Below are positions 24,111 to 31,628 of a stretch of 64,000 nucleotides of DNA, piece after piece. Every line of letters begins with the position of its first letter. The first letter of the stretch is position 1. Source of the DNA: Amycolatopsis acidiphila. Its GTDB lineage: Bacteria; Actinomycetota; Actinomycetes; Mycobacteriales; Pseudonocardiaceae. The notes below the pieces were generated by a model. That model worked only from the letters and a program-made list of their open reading frames with translations. It was not told the origin of the DNA and made no database searches. A program made the translations under genes and the position numbers. Location of the stretch: positions 2,542,001 through 2,606,000 of the forward strand of contig NZ_CP090063.1 of the NCBI RefSeq assembly GCF_021391495.1, read 5' to 3'.

Positions 24111-24910
24111 GCGTCTGCTCCTTGGAGATCGGTGTAGGTCGGCAACCGGTCGGCGAGGACCGGGAACTGCTTCCGCACGGTAGGCACCACGGCCGGATCC
24201 GCCTCGCACCAGGTGATGCCCTCGGTGGTGCCCGCCTCGGCGAGCACGGTGCCCCACGGGTCCACCACCCGGCTGTGCCCGGCCAGCTCCACCCCGGCCT
24301 GCGTGCCGGTGGCGTTGCACGCGATGAGCAGGACCTGTTCCTCCACGGCACGCACGGACGTGAACAGGCGCCAGTGCTCGAGCCGGGCGGCGGGCCACGC
24401 CGCGGGCACGATCACGACCTGCGCGCCGACATCGACCAGGCAGCGCCACAGCTCCGGGAACCGCAGGTCGTAGCACGTGGTCCCGGCGACGGTGCCGAAC
24501 GGCGTATCGGTCGTGGCGACCCTGTTGCCGGCCTGCAGCAGCTGTGCCTCCTTCGACTCGTAGCCGAAGACGTGGATCTTGCTGTAGCTGTGCACCACCG
24601 AGCCCGACGGGTCCAGCAGCGCCGCGGTGTTGCGCAACGCGCCGTCCGGCCTTCGCTCGACGAAGCTGCCCACATGCAGGTAGGCCCCGGTCTCCCGGGC
24701 CAGTTCGGACAGTCCCGACACGGTGGCGCCGTCGGCGGGTTCGGCTTCGCGGTCGTAGTCGTCGAACGCGAAATAGCCCGCCGCCCACAGCTCGGGCAGG
24801 ACGATGAGGTCGGCGCTCGCGGCCGAGCGGACCAGCCCGGCCACCCGCTCGCGCCGGTCCGCGACACTTTCGTCGCCGGGGCTGGCGACCTGGACGAGCG
24901 CGATCCTCAC
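24107..24910 (-). CDS. Carbon-nitrogen hydrolase (nitrilase superfamily amidase)
   Basis: 267-residue amidase-type nitrilase-superfamily enzyme with the catalytic triad in place: Glu40 (VLPELW), Lys110 (SYSKIHVFG) and Cys145 (TTCYDLRFPE). It hydrolyses an amide or carbamoyl group; the closest relatives by motif are omega-amidase/NIT-like and deaminated-glutathione amidases. GTG start, GTGA overlap with the upstream gene. In a cluster with a flavin monooxygenase and UbiD decarboxylase it may release ammonia from an amide formed when an N-heterocycle is opened (inference). Confidence 0.92.
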   Translation of the reverse strand: MRIALVQVASPGDESVADRRERVAGLVRSAASADLIVLPELWAAGYFAFDDYDREAEPADGATVSGLSELARETGAYLHVGSFVERRPDGALRNTAALLDPSGSVVHSYSKIHVFGYESKEAQLLQAGNRVATTDTPFGTVAGTTCYDLRFPELWRCLVDVGAQVVIVPAAWPAARLEHWRLFTSVRAVEEQVLLIACNATGTQAGVELAGHSRVVDPWGTVLAEAGTTEGITWCEADPAVVPTVRKQFPVLADRLPTYTDLQGADA

Positions 24911-25815
24911 CAGAGGCTCCGGACGCTTCCGGCCACGACGTCGTCGTAGCCGAGGCCGAGCTCGGTCAGGCCGCTCGCGCGGGCGAACCCGGTCAGCCCG
25001 GCGACGGCTTCGCGGGTGACCGCCGGCTGGTAGAAGTCCAGGTCGCGCTCGATCAGGGCGGCGATCAGCTCGGCCTCCATCGCCGGGAACAGGGCCCGGC
25101 CGACCTGGGTCGCCAGCGCGGTGTCCGCGCGCAGTTCGCGCTGCGCGCGCATGATGCCCCGGACGGCGGCCGCGGTGGCGTCGGGCTGGTCGCGGATGGT
25201 CCGCCCCGACGCCATGAGCGCGGGGAAGGTGAACAGCGCCGCGTCACCACCGTCACGGCGGGCGTCGACGACGACCCGACCGACGCCGTTCCGCACGGCG
25301 ACCTCGGTGCCCATCCCGTTGGCCCAGAAGGCGTCGATCTTCCCCTCCTGCAGGGCCTGCGCGGCCGTGACGCCGAACGAGACGTTGCCCGCGGTGCCGG
25401 GCACGGGGGCGATCGTGACGCCCGCGGTGTCGAGGTCGACGCCTTCGACGTCCAGGAGCCGCCGCAGGCCGAGGTCGGGCCCCGGGGCCGCGCCGATCCG
25501 CACGTCGTGCAGCTTCGCGAGGGTTTCCCTCGTCACATCCAGGTCCGGGCGCACGACCAGGAACCAGTACATGTTGCGCGAAAGCGACGCGAGCAGCTTC
25601 ATGTCGCCCCAGTCCGGGTCGGCGTAGAGCGGCGCGTGCGCCGTGCCGGCCAGGAAGTCGATTTCGCCCTCTCGCAGGGCGACGGCGGCGTCGGTGACCG
25701 GGAACAGCAGGTCGAGTTCCACGTCGAGGCCCTCGTCCCGCAGATATCCCAGCTCGACCGCGGCGATCGCGGGGAAGTAGGAGTTGGAGACGAGATCGGG
25801 CACGGCAAGGCGCAT
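24907..25815 (-). CDS. SsuA/THI5-like periplasmic-binding-fold protein lacking a signal peptide
   Basis: 302-residue protein of the NMT1/SsuA/THI5 fold: VELGYLRDEGLDVELDLL, then FLAGTAHAPLYADPDWGD and IGAAPGPDLGLRRLLD. Unlike a normal binding protein it begins directly with the mature fold (MRLAVPDLVSNSYFPAI); no hydrophobic leader or lipobox is present and no better start lies upstream. No permease or ATPase is nearby except the permease tail remnant at 19373. It may be a cytoplasmic enzyme or ligand-binding protein, or a binding protein that lost its leader. Confidence 0.8.
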   Translation of the reverse strand: MRLAVPDLVSNSYFPAIAAVELGYLRDEGLDVELDLLFPVTDAAVALREGEIDFLAGTAHAPLYADPDWGDMKLLASLSRNMYWFLVVRPDLDVTRETLAKLHDVRIGAAPGPDLGLRRLLDVEGVDLDTAGVTIAPVPGTAGNVSFGVTAAQALQEGKIDAFWANGMGTEVAVRNGVGRVVVDARRDGGDAALFTFPALMASGRTIRDQPDATAAAVRGIMRAQRELRADTALATQVGRALFPAMEAELIAALIERDLDFYQPAVTREAVAGLTGFARASGLTELGLGYDDVVAGSVRSLW

Positions 25816-25843
25816 GGTCAGCTCTCTGGTCGAGACAACAAGA

Positions 25844-25865
25844 CGTACTCAGATAACGTACTTAG
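25844..25865. promoter_or_regulatory. Direct repeat upstream of the binding-protein/amidase operon
   Basis: CGTACTCAG (25844-25852) and CGTACTTAG (25857-25865) repeat with a 13-bp spacing in the AT-rich gap before the gene at 25815. They resemble half of the GTACTTCAGTAC palindrome in front of the MFS gene, with one base less in the centre, and may be sites for the same regulator. Confidence 0.45.
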
Positions 25866-25866
25866 G

Positions 25867-27222
25867 TTAGTATTTGGGGTCAAGTTCGCGCACCTGCTCG
25901 GCGGAGCGCGCCCGGACGGCCCGCAGCACGAGCACGGTGATCGCGCACAGCACCGCCGGGAACGCGAAGACGAGGAAGTACGCCGGGAAGGGCAGCGCCA
26001 GCTTGAGCAGGTAGCCGCCGATGAGCGGGCCGAGCAGGCCGCCGAGCCTGCCGATGCCCAACGCCCAGCCGAGTCCGGTCGCCCGCGCCTCGGGGCCGTA
26101 GGTCGCCATCACGAGCGTGTGCACGACGTTCTGGCCGCCGATGATCAGCGCCCCCGCGAGCGCGTTCAGCGTGTAGAGCGCGACCAGCGAGGTGGCGAAG
26201 CCGAAGAAGACCAGGCACACGCCGCCCGCGGCGAACGCCACGGCGAGCGCGAAGTACGGGTTCACGCGGTCGAGGACCCAGCCGAGGACGAACCCGCCGA
26301 CCGTCGCGGCCGCGGCCTGCTCGATCGCGTACGAGTAGCTGCTGACCAGCGACAGCCCGTGCGACACCAGCAGCGAGACCATCCAGAAGTCCAGTGCGTA
26401 GACGACGAACTGCAGGAACAGGTACAGCAGCGACAGCGAGATCGTGGAGCGCCGGTAGCGGTCTGTCCACAGTGTACGGAACTGGATCTTGCCGTCCTGG
26501 CGCTTCGGGCCGGCGAAGAAGGTCTCCGGATCGGCGGTCCGCGCGGTCGGCCAGATCGTCGGGTACAGCTTTTCGACGGTCGCGAGCGCGCGGTCGAACA
26601 GCCGCCGGGTGGCCAGGTACTGCGGGGTTTCCGGGACCAGCCAGGCGATCAGCCCGGCGACCAGTAGTGCCAGGTACGACAGGTGGAACAGCGGGCGCCA
26701 GCCGAAGCGGGGGACCAGCAGGGTGGCGGCGATCGCGGCGACCATGAAGCCGAAGGTGAAGCAGCCCGCGGACACCGCGATCATCCGCGCGCGCCGCCGG
26801 ACGGGTACGTACTCGCTGAGCATGGCGATGGTGCCGGGCAGGACGCCGCCCATGCCGACGCTCGCGCAGAAGCGCAGGACCGCGAACTGCGTGTAGTTCT
26901 GCGCGAACCCGGCGGTGCCCATGAACAGGGCGAACACGATGACCCCGGCGACGAGGACGCGTTTGCGGCCCCAGCGGTCGCCGAGTGCGCCGAGGCCGAC
27001 CGCGCCCAGGAACAGGCCGACGAAGGTGTAGGAGGCGAGCAGTCCCGCCTGCACGGACGAGAAGTGCCAGGTCGCGACGAGCTTCGGGAGTGCGTAGGAC
27101 AGTGCCTGGAGGTCGTAGCCGTCGAAGATCACGGCCGTGCTCGCGATGGCGGCGATGCCCAGTACCCGCCGGGGAAGGGGGTTCTCGGCGAGGCATTGGT
27201 CGTAGGTGACTGCGGATTGCAT
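25867..27222 (-). CDS. MFS transporter, aromatic acid:H+ symporter type
   Basis: 451-residue major facilitator with 12 predicted helices. AAHS-type motifs are FDGYDLQALSYALP in helix 1 and GALGDRWGRKRVLV as the loop 2-3 signature. ATG 27222 follows GAGGAG by 5 bases; the longer frame runs into the operator region. It probably imports the aromatic or heteroaromatic acid processed by the surrounding enzymes. A Glu/Asp-rich central loop (about 220-260) separates the two halves. Confidence 0.92.
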   Translation of the reverse strand: MQSAVTYDQCLAENPLPRRVLGIAAIASTAVIFDGYDLQALSYALPKLVATWHFSSVQAGLLASYTFVGLFLGAVGLGALGDRWGRKRVLVAGVIVFALFMGTAGFAQNYTQFAVLRFCASVGMGGVLPGTIAMLSEYVPVRRRARMIAVSAGCFTFGFMVAAIAATLLVPRFGWRPLFHLSYLALLVAGLIAWLVPETPQYLATRRLFDRALATVEKLYPTIWPTARTADPETFFAGPKRQDGKIQFRTLWTDRYRRSTISLSLLYLFLQFVVYALDFWMVSLLVSHGLSLVSSYSYAIEQAAAATVGGFVLGWVLDRVNPYFALAVAFAAGGVCLVFFGFATSLVALYTLNALAGALIIGGQNVVHTLVMATYGPEARATGLGWALGIGRLGGLLGPLIGGYLLKLALPFPAYFLVFAFPAVLCAITVLVLRAVRARSAEQVRELDPKY

Positions 27223-27252
27223 CCGCGCTCCTCGGGTCCGGGAGAAATTACT

Positions 27253-27264
27253 GTACTTCAGTAC
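27253..27264. promoter_or_regulatory. GTACT-TC-AGTAC palindrome upstream of the MFS gene
   Basis: A perfect 5+5 palindrome around TC, 31 bases upstream of ATG 27222 in an AT-rich 190-bp divergent gap. TTGACTTGA, half of the palindrome in front of MarR regulator 1, follows directly at 27265-27273. Both halves point to the MarR pair controlling the carrier. Confidence 0.6.
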
Positions 27265-27371
27265 TTGACTTGACAGCAGTAAATATTGAGGAGATGCTAG
27301 GTCGCGCCCCACCCGGTGTCAACGCGGAATTTGGCTCTACCGCAACGAAAACGGGCTGCCCCGGCGGGCGT

Positions 27372-27393
27372 TTGTTAACGAGCTCCGTAACAA
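27372..27393. promoter_or_regulatory. Inverted repeat upstream of the UbiD gene
   Basis: TTGTTA (27372-27377) and TAACAA (27388-27393) flank an imperfectly symmetric ACGAGCTCCG centre, ending 22 bases before GTG 27416. It differs from the GTACT motif, so the decarboxylase may have an additional regulator. Confidence 0.5.
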
Positions 27394-27415
27394 TCGAGAC
27401 GGCGAGGGAGAGGGC

Positions 27416-28960
27416 GTGACGAGTCCTGACGAGTATCCCTACGGTGACCTGCGCGAGTACCTGGCGGAGCTGGAGAAGAAGGACCTGCTGGTCCGGGTGA
27501 GCAGGCCGGTGAACAAGGACACCGAGCTGGTTCCCCTGGTGCGGCTGCAGTTCCGCGGGCTGCCCGAGCACGAGCGGCTGGCCTTTCTGTTCGAGCACGT
27601 CGTCGACTCCAGTGGCCACCGGTACGACGGCTCGGTCGTGCTGGGCGCGTTCGCCGCGTCACCGGCCGTGTACGCCACGGCACTGGCCGCCGAACCGGAC
27701 GAGGTGCCCGCCCGCTGGGCCGCCGCGCTGTCCGGGCCGGTGGCGCCGGTGGTGGTGGCGACGGGGCCGTGCAAGGAGATCGTCCTCGAAGGACAGTCGC
27801 TGCTGGACGCGGGCGGGGTCGACGGGTTCCCGCATCCCATCTCCACGCCGGGCTTCGACCCGGCGCCGTTCCTGACCGCGCCGTACTGGGTGACGAAGGA
27901 CCCGGAGACCGGCGAGTACAACGTCGGGATCTACCGGGGCATGATCAAGGGGCCGGACCGGATCGGCCTGCAGATGGACACCCCCACCCAGCACATCGCG
28001 ATCCACCTGGAGAAGGCGCGCCGCCTGGGCCGCAAGCTGGAGGCGGCGATCGTGCTGGGCGCGGTGCCCGCCGTCGGGTTCGCCAGTGCGCAGAAGATCC
28101 CGTTCGGGGTGAGCGAGTACGCCGTCGCGGGCGGGCTGATGGGGCGGCCGCTGGAGGTCGTGCGCTGCGAGACGGTCGACCTGGAGGTGCCGGCGCACGC
28201 CGAGATCGTCATCGAGGGCGAGATCGACCCGGAGCACCTGGAGTCCGAGGGGCCCTTCGGCGAGGCGAGCGGGTACATGGGCCCGCGCACGAGTTCGCCG
28301 GTGCTGCGGGTCCGCGCGATCACGCACCGGCGCTCGCCGGTGGTGCAGGCGTTCATCAGCGAGTTCCCGCCGAGCGAGTCGACGCTGATGCGCAAGATCG
28401 CGTTCGAGAACGTGTACCTGAGGTTCCTGCGGCAGGCGTGCAACATCGACGCGGTGCGCCGGGTGGTGACCTATGAGAGCGGCACCTGCAACATGTTCTT
28501 CGTGATCCAGCTGAAGGATCCGCGGCCGGGGCAGGCGCGGCAGGCGCTGTACGCCGCGTCCGGCTACGAGGCGTCGATGGGCAAGACGATCGTCGCCGTC
28601 GACTCCGACGTCGACCCGGAGGACCTGGACTCGGTGGTGTGGGCGATGAGCTTCCGGATGCAGCCGGCGCGGGACGTGACCGTCCTGCCCGGAAAACTGC
28701 CGCGGCTCGACCCGTCGGCGGTGCCGGGGGAGCAGTCCTCGGCGCTGCTCGTCGACGCCACCCGCAAGCGCCCGTACCCGCCGACCTCCCTGCCGGCGCA
28801 GGAGTTCATGGAGAACGCGCTCGGCATCTGGCAGGAGCTGGGGCTGCCGGAGCTGTCGCTGGCGAACCCCTGGCACGGCTACGAACTGGGCGAGTGGTCC
28901 GATGAGGACCGCCGCAACGCCGCGGCCGCGGTGGAGGGCAGGTACGCGGCGGAGAGCTGA
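27416..28960 (+). CDS. UbiD-family prenylated-FMN-dependent decarboxylase
   Basis: 514-residue UbiD-type reversible decarboxylase. It begins DLREYLAELEKKDLLVRVSR as in the family. Conserved stretches are the YNVGIYRGMIKGPDRIGLQM metal/prFMN region, KIPFGVSEY and ESEGPFGEASGYMG, which supplies the catalytic Glu/Arg-type residues. Such enzymes need prFMN made by a UbiX; none is seen in this window. It is divergent from the MFS carrier and probably removes or adds a carboxyl group on the aromatic or heteroaromatic substrate. Confidence 0.93.
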   Translation: MTSPDEYPYGDLREYLAELEKKDLLVRVSRPVNKDTELVPLVRLQFRGLPEHERLAFLFEHVVDSSGHRYDGSVVLGAFAASPAVYATALAAEPDEVPARWAAALSGPVAPVVVATGPCKEIVLEGQSLLDAGGVDGFPHPISTPGFDPAPFLTAPYWVTKDPETGEYNVGIYRGMIKGPDRIGLQMDTPTQHIAIHLEKARRLGRKLEAAIVLGAVPAVGFASAQKIPFGVSEYAVAGGLMGRPLEVVRCETVDLEVPAHAEIVIEGEIDPEHLESEGPFGEASGYMGPRTSSPVLRVRAITHRRSPVVQAFISEFPPSESTLMRKIAFENVYLRFLRQACNIDAVRRVVTYESGTCNMFFVIQLKDPRPGQARQALYAASGYEASMGKTIVAVDSDVDPEDLDSVVWAMSFRMQPARDVTVLPGKLPRLDPSAVPGEQSSALLVDATRKRPYPPTSLPAQEFMENALGIWQELGLPELSLANPWHGYELGEWSDEDRRNAAAAVEGRYAAES

Positions 28961-28967
28961 GCTCGGG

Positions 28968-29531
28968 TCAGTCGGCCACGGGCTGGTAGGTGACCGTCAG
29001 CAGGGTCAGCCGCCGGGCGCTGACGGCCGCGGCGCCGACGTCGGGCAGGACGGCGGCGTCGGTGTCGCCGGGGCCGCGGTAAGAGATCGGGCCGGTGAGG
29101 GTCAGGTCGCGGTCCTGGCCGTCCTCGGACGCGCGGCTGTACGTGCGCAGCCGCCCTGTCGCATAGCTGCCGTCGTCGAGCAGGCAGCCGACGTGGATCC
29201 GCGCGCCGGGGTGCTCGGAGAACAGCAGCGTCCACGCCGACGCGTACGCCTCGTGCTCCCGTTTGCGCCGCCGCAACCGGGGGCCCGCCGCGAACGCGGC
29301 CAGCGCGGCGGCGACGACGAGCAGCCCGGCGCCCCACGCCGTCACCGAGCTCAGGTGGTCGATCCCGTAGCGCCCCGGGTCGCGCAGGAGCAGCCGCACG
29401 GTCGGGGCCCACGACGGCACGATCGCGCGCACGACGGCGAACAGCAGCAGCACGACGGCGTCGACGATGACGCTCACGAACGCCAGCTCGATCGTCTCCC
29501 GGAACACCGACACGTCCCGGCTCGACGCCAC
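28968..29531 (-). pseudogene. DUF6338-like membrane protein, 5' end missing
   Basis: The surviving 188 codons start at about VSVFRETIELAFVSVIVDAV, followed by two membrane segments and a basic cytoplasmic tail ending in LTLLTVTYQPVAD. From memory this resembles the actinobacterial DUF6338 family, whose members carry about 35 more residues with an N-terminal helix. Here the frame upstream of about 29531 is low-complexity Arg-rich nonsense and no ribosome site is visible. It abuts a separate truncated gene on the other strand. Probably a broken gene. Confidence 0.6.
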
Positions 29532-29552
29532 AGGAGCGCGCCGCCGACGGCT

Positions 29553-29915
29553 TCGAGCTATCTGGTCGAACCCACTCCGTCGCCGTTCGGTGGCCAGTTC
29601 GTGCACGATGCGGCGCCACCGCCCATCGCACCGGAAGGTGGTCCGTTCACGCCGCCGGGGGTACCGCGTGGTCCGCAGGCGTCGGCGTTGCCGCCGGTGC
29701 AGCAGCCGGGCGGTGGTCAGTTCGTGCTGGACGACGACGCACCGCCGACGGCGAGCAGCTCCAGTCACCTCTGCTCGCCGTCCGCGCTGCCCTCCGCGCT
29801 GCCGCCGGTGGCACCGCCGTTCCCGCCGGGGGCGGCACCGGAAGCGCCCCCGCCGGAGGAGAAACCCCGCCGGTTCTTCAGGCGAAAAGATCGCTCCGCG
29901 AAGCCGCCAGCTTGA
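29553..29915 (+). pseudogene. Proline-rich C-terminal remnant of an unknown gene
   Basis: Bases 29553-29915 encode a tail with a repeated GGQFV-(H/L)DDA-type unit (PFGGQFVHDAAPPP and GGGQFVLDDDAPP), rich in Pro/Ala and ending in a basic KPRRFFRRKDRSAKPPA. The frame upstream is the antisense of the DUF6338-like gene, so the N-terminal part is gone. It overlaps the end of the convergent LeuD-like gene by 38 bp. Function unknown. Confidence 0.5.
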
Positions 29916-30375
29916 TCAGGCCGCCCGCCTCGAGCATCTGCAGCAGGAACGGGTCCGCGGGCTCGGCGCTGCGCGTCGCGCCCGTCGTTTCGTTGCGGAA
30001 CTCGCCCGTGGCGATGTCCACCGTGATCTCGTCTCCGTCGGAGACGAGGGCCGTGGCGCCGTCCAGTGCGAGCGCGGGCAGACCGATCTCGAAGCAGTTG
30101 CGGTAGAACGTCCGCGCGAACGTGTCGGCCACGACGCAGCCGATTCCCGTCGCCCGCAACGCCTTCGTCGCGATCGCCCGGCCCGAGGACTGGCCGAAGT
30201 GCCGCCCCGCAACCACGATGTCACCCGAGCGAACCTGCCGCGGGAACTCCGGGTTGAGGTCCTCCAGCACATGCCTGACGATCTCCTCCATCGGCTCGAA
30301 CACGTACTTGGACTTCACGAGCCGGTCGGTCGGGATGTTGTCGCCGAACTTCCAGCAGCGGCCGGTGAACCTCAT
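29878..30375 (-). CDS. Aconitase/LeuD-type small subunit 1
   Basis: 165-residue swivel-domain subunit of an aconitase-family hydro-lyase. It begins MRFTGRCWKFGDNIPTDRL and has the substrate-loop sequence VAGRHFGQSSGRAIATKAL, where isopropylmalate isomerase small subunits have GSSRE. The Glu is replaced by Ala (GQSSGRAIA). ATG 30375 overlaps the stop of the large-subunit gene by 4 bp. It probably pairs with that unusual cysteine-free large subunit. Last gene of an eight-gene operon. Confidence 0.85.
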   Translation of the reverse strand: MRFTGRCWKFGDNIPTDRLVKSKYVFEPMEEIVRHVLEDLNPEFPRQVRSGDIVVAGRHFGQSSGRAIATKALRATGIGCVVADTFARTFYRNCFEIGLPALALDGATALVSDGDEITVDIATGEFRNETTGATRSAEPADPFLLQMLEAGGLIKLAASRSDLFA

Positions 30376-31628
30376 GCCCGCACCTCCGTGGGATCGGTGA
30401 TGACGCCGGTCAGCGCCGCCGCCGCGACCGAAGCCGCCGACGCCAGGTACATCCGCGCCTCCGGGCTTCCGTTGCGGCCGGGGAAGTTGCGCGAATGCGT
30501 CGAGATCATCGCCTCGCCCGCCGCCATCGCGCCCATGTTGTAGGCCTGGTTCGACCCCGTGCTCGGCGGGAACCAGGTGGCGCCCGCCTCGTGCAGCGGC
30601 AGCACCAGGCCCTCCCGCATCGCCTCGGTGAACACCTCGCGGCTCGAGGGCACGATGTTGAACCGCACCGAGGGGTGCACCGCCCGCCCCGCAAGAAGCG
30701 CGGCCGCGATCCGGATGTCCTCCAGCCGCCCGCCGCCGTGCCCGCCCAGCTCCGCCCAGCCGACCGCGTTGCCCGCCACGTCGGCGACCGGCTTCACGTT
30801 GCCCACAGTGGGCGGACAGGCCACCTGCGGGCCCACCTCGCCGACATCGAAGCGCAGCACCTGCGCGGCCTCGCCGCCGTCGCTGCGCGGGAACTCCGCG
30901 GGCAGCTCGCCGGGCAGGCCGCGCAGGAAGGCTTCGGTCGCGTCGTCCGGCTCCACGAAGCTGCACTTCGCGCCGAGATCCACGCACAGCAACGGGAACA
31001 GCCACCGGTCCCAGAACTCGAGCTGCTTGACGTACGGCCCGGCGAACTCGACCGCCGCGTAGTTCAGCTCGCCCTCGCCGATCCGCGCCACCAGCCACAG
31101 CGCGATGTCCCGCGCCGAGGTGCCCGGCTGCGGGGTGCCCGACAGTTCGATCCGTACCGTGTGCGGCACCTTGAACCACGCCTTGCCGTAGGGCAGCACG
31201 GTTCCGGCGTGGGAGTCGTTGCCCAGCGCCACGGCGAGCGCGCCGACGGTGCCGTGCACGGGCGTATGGCTGTCCGAGCCGACCACGATCATGCCCGGCT
31301 TGACCAGCCCGCGCCGCACGAGCACGTGGTGCAGGTTGCCGTTGCCGCAGTCGAACAGCCGGATGCCGTGGCGCGCCGCCCAGTCGCGGTTGGCCTGCAG
31401 CACCGTCGCCTGCTGCTCGGTCGGCGGGGAGAAGTGGTGGTCGAACACCATCACCACGCGGTCGGGATGACGCACCTTCCCGCCGACCTGCTTGTCGAAC
31501 ACGCCCGCGGTCAGGTAACCGGACAGGTCGTGCATGATCAGCCGGTCCACGTTCGCGATGACGATCTCCCCGGGCTCGACCGACGACCGTCCACTGGCGC
31601 GGGCGAGGATCTTCTCGACGACATTCAT
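30372..31628 (-). CDS. Aconitase/LeuC-type large subunit 1, lacking all three Fe-S cysteines
   Basis: 418-residue protein that aligns end to end with its neighbour large subunit 2 and keeps the substrate-binding landmarks (VMVFDHHFSPPTEQQA, VGSDSHTPVHGTVGAL, RNFPGRNGSPEARMYLASA). At the first cluster Cys (IGSCAN in the paralog) it reads LGGHGGG; at the CxxC pair (PGCGAC) it reads PPSTGSN. The cysteines are thus replaced by His, Thr and Asn. The reading frame is intact and overlaps both neighbours by 4 bp, so it is not a decayed gene. It may use another metal, be cluster-free, or act as a structural partner. Confidence 0.88.
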   Translation of the reverse strand: MNVVEKILARASGRSSVEPGEIVIANVDRLIMHDLSGYLTAGVFDKQVGGKVRHPDRVVMVFDHHFSPPTEQQATVLQANRDWAARHGIRLFDCGNGNLHHVLVRRGLVKPGMIVVGSDSHTPVHGTVGALAVALGNDSHAGTVLPYGKAWFKVPHTVRIELSGTPQPGTSARDIALWLVARIGEGELNYAAVEFAGPYVKQLEFWDRWLFPLLCVDLGAKCSFVEPDDATEAFLRGLPGELPAEFPRSDGGEAAQVLRFDVGEVGPQVACPPTVGNVKPVADVAGNAVGWAELGGHGGGRLEDIRIAAALLAGRAVHPSVRFNIVPSSREVFTEAMREGLVLPLHEAGATWFPPSTGSNQAYNMGAMAAGEAMISTHSRNFPGRNGSPEARMYLASAASVAAAALTGVITDPTEVRA

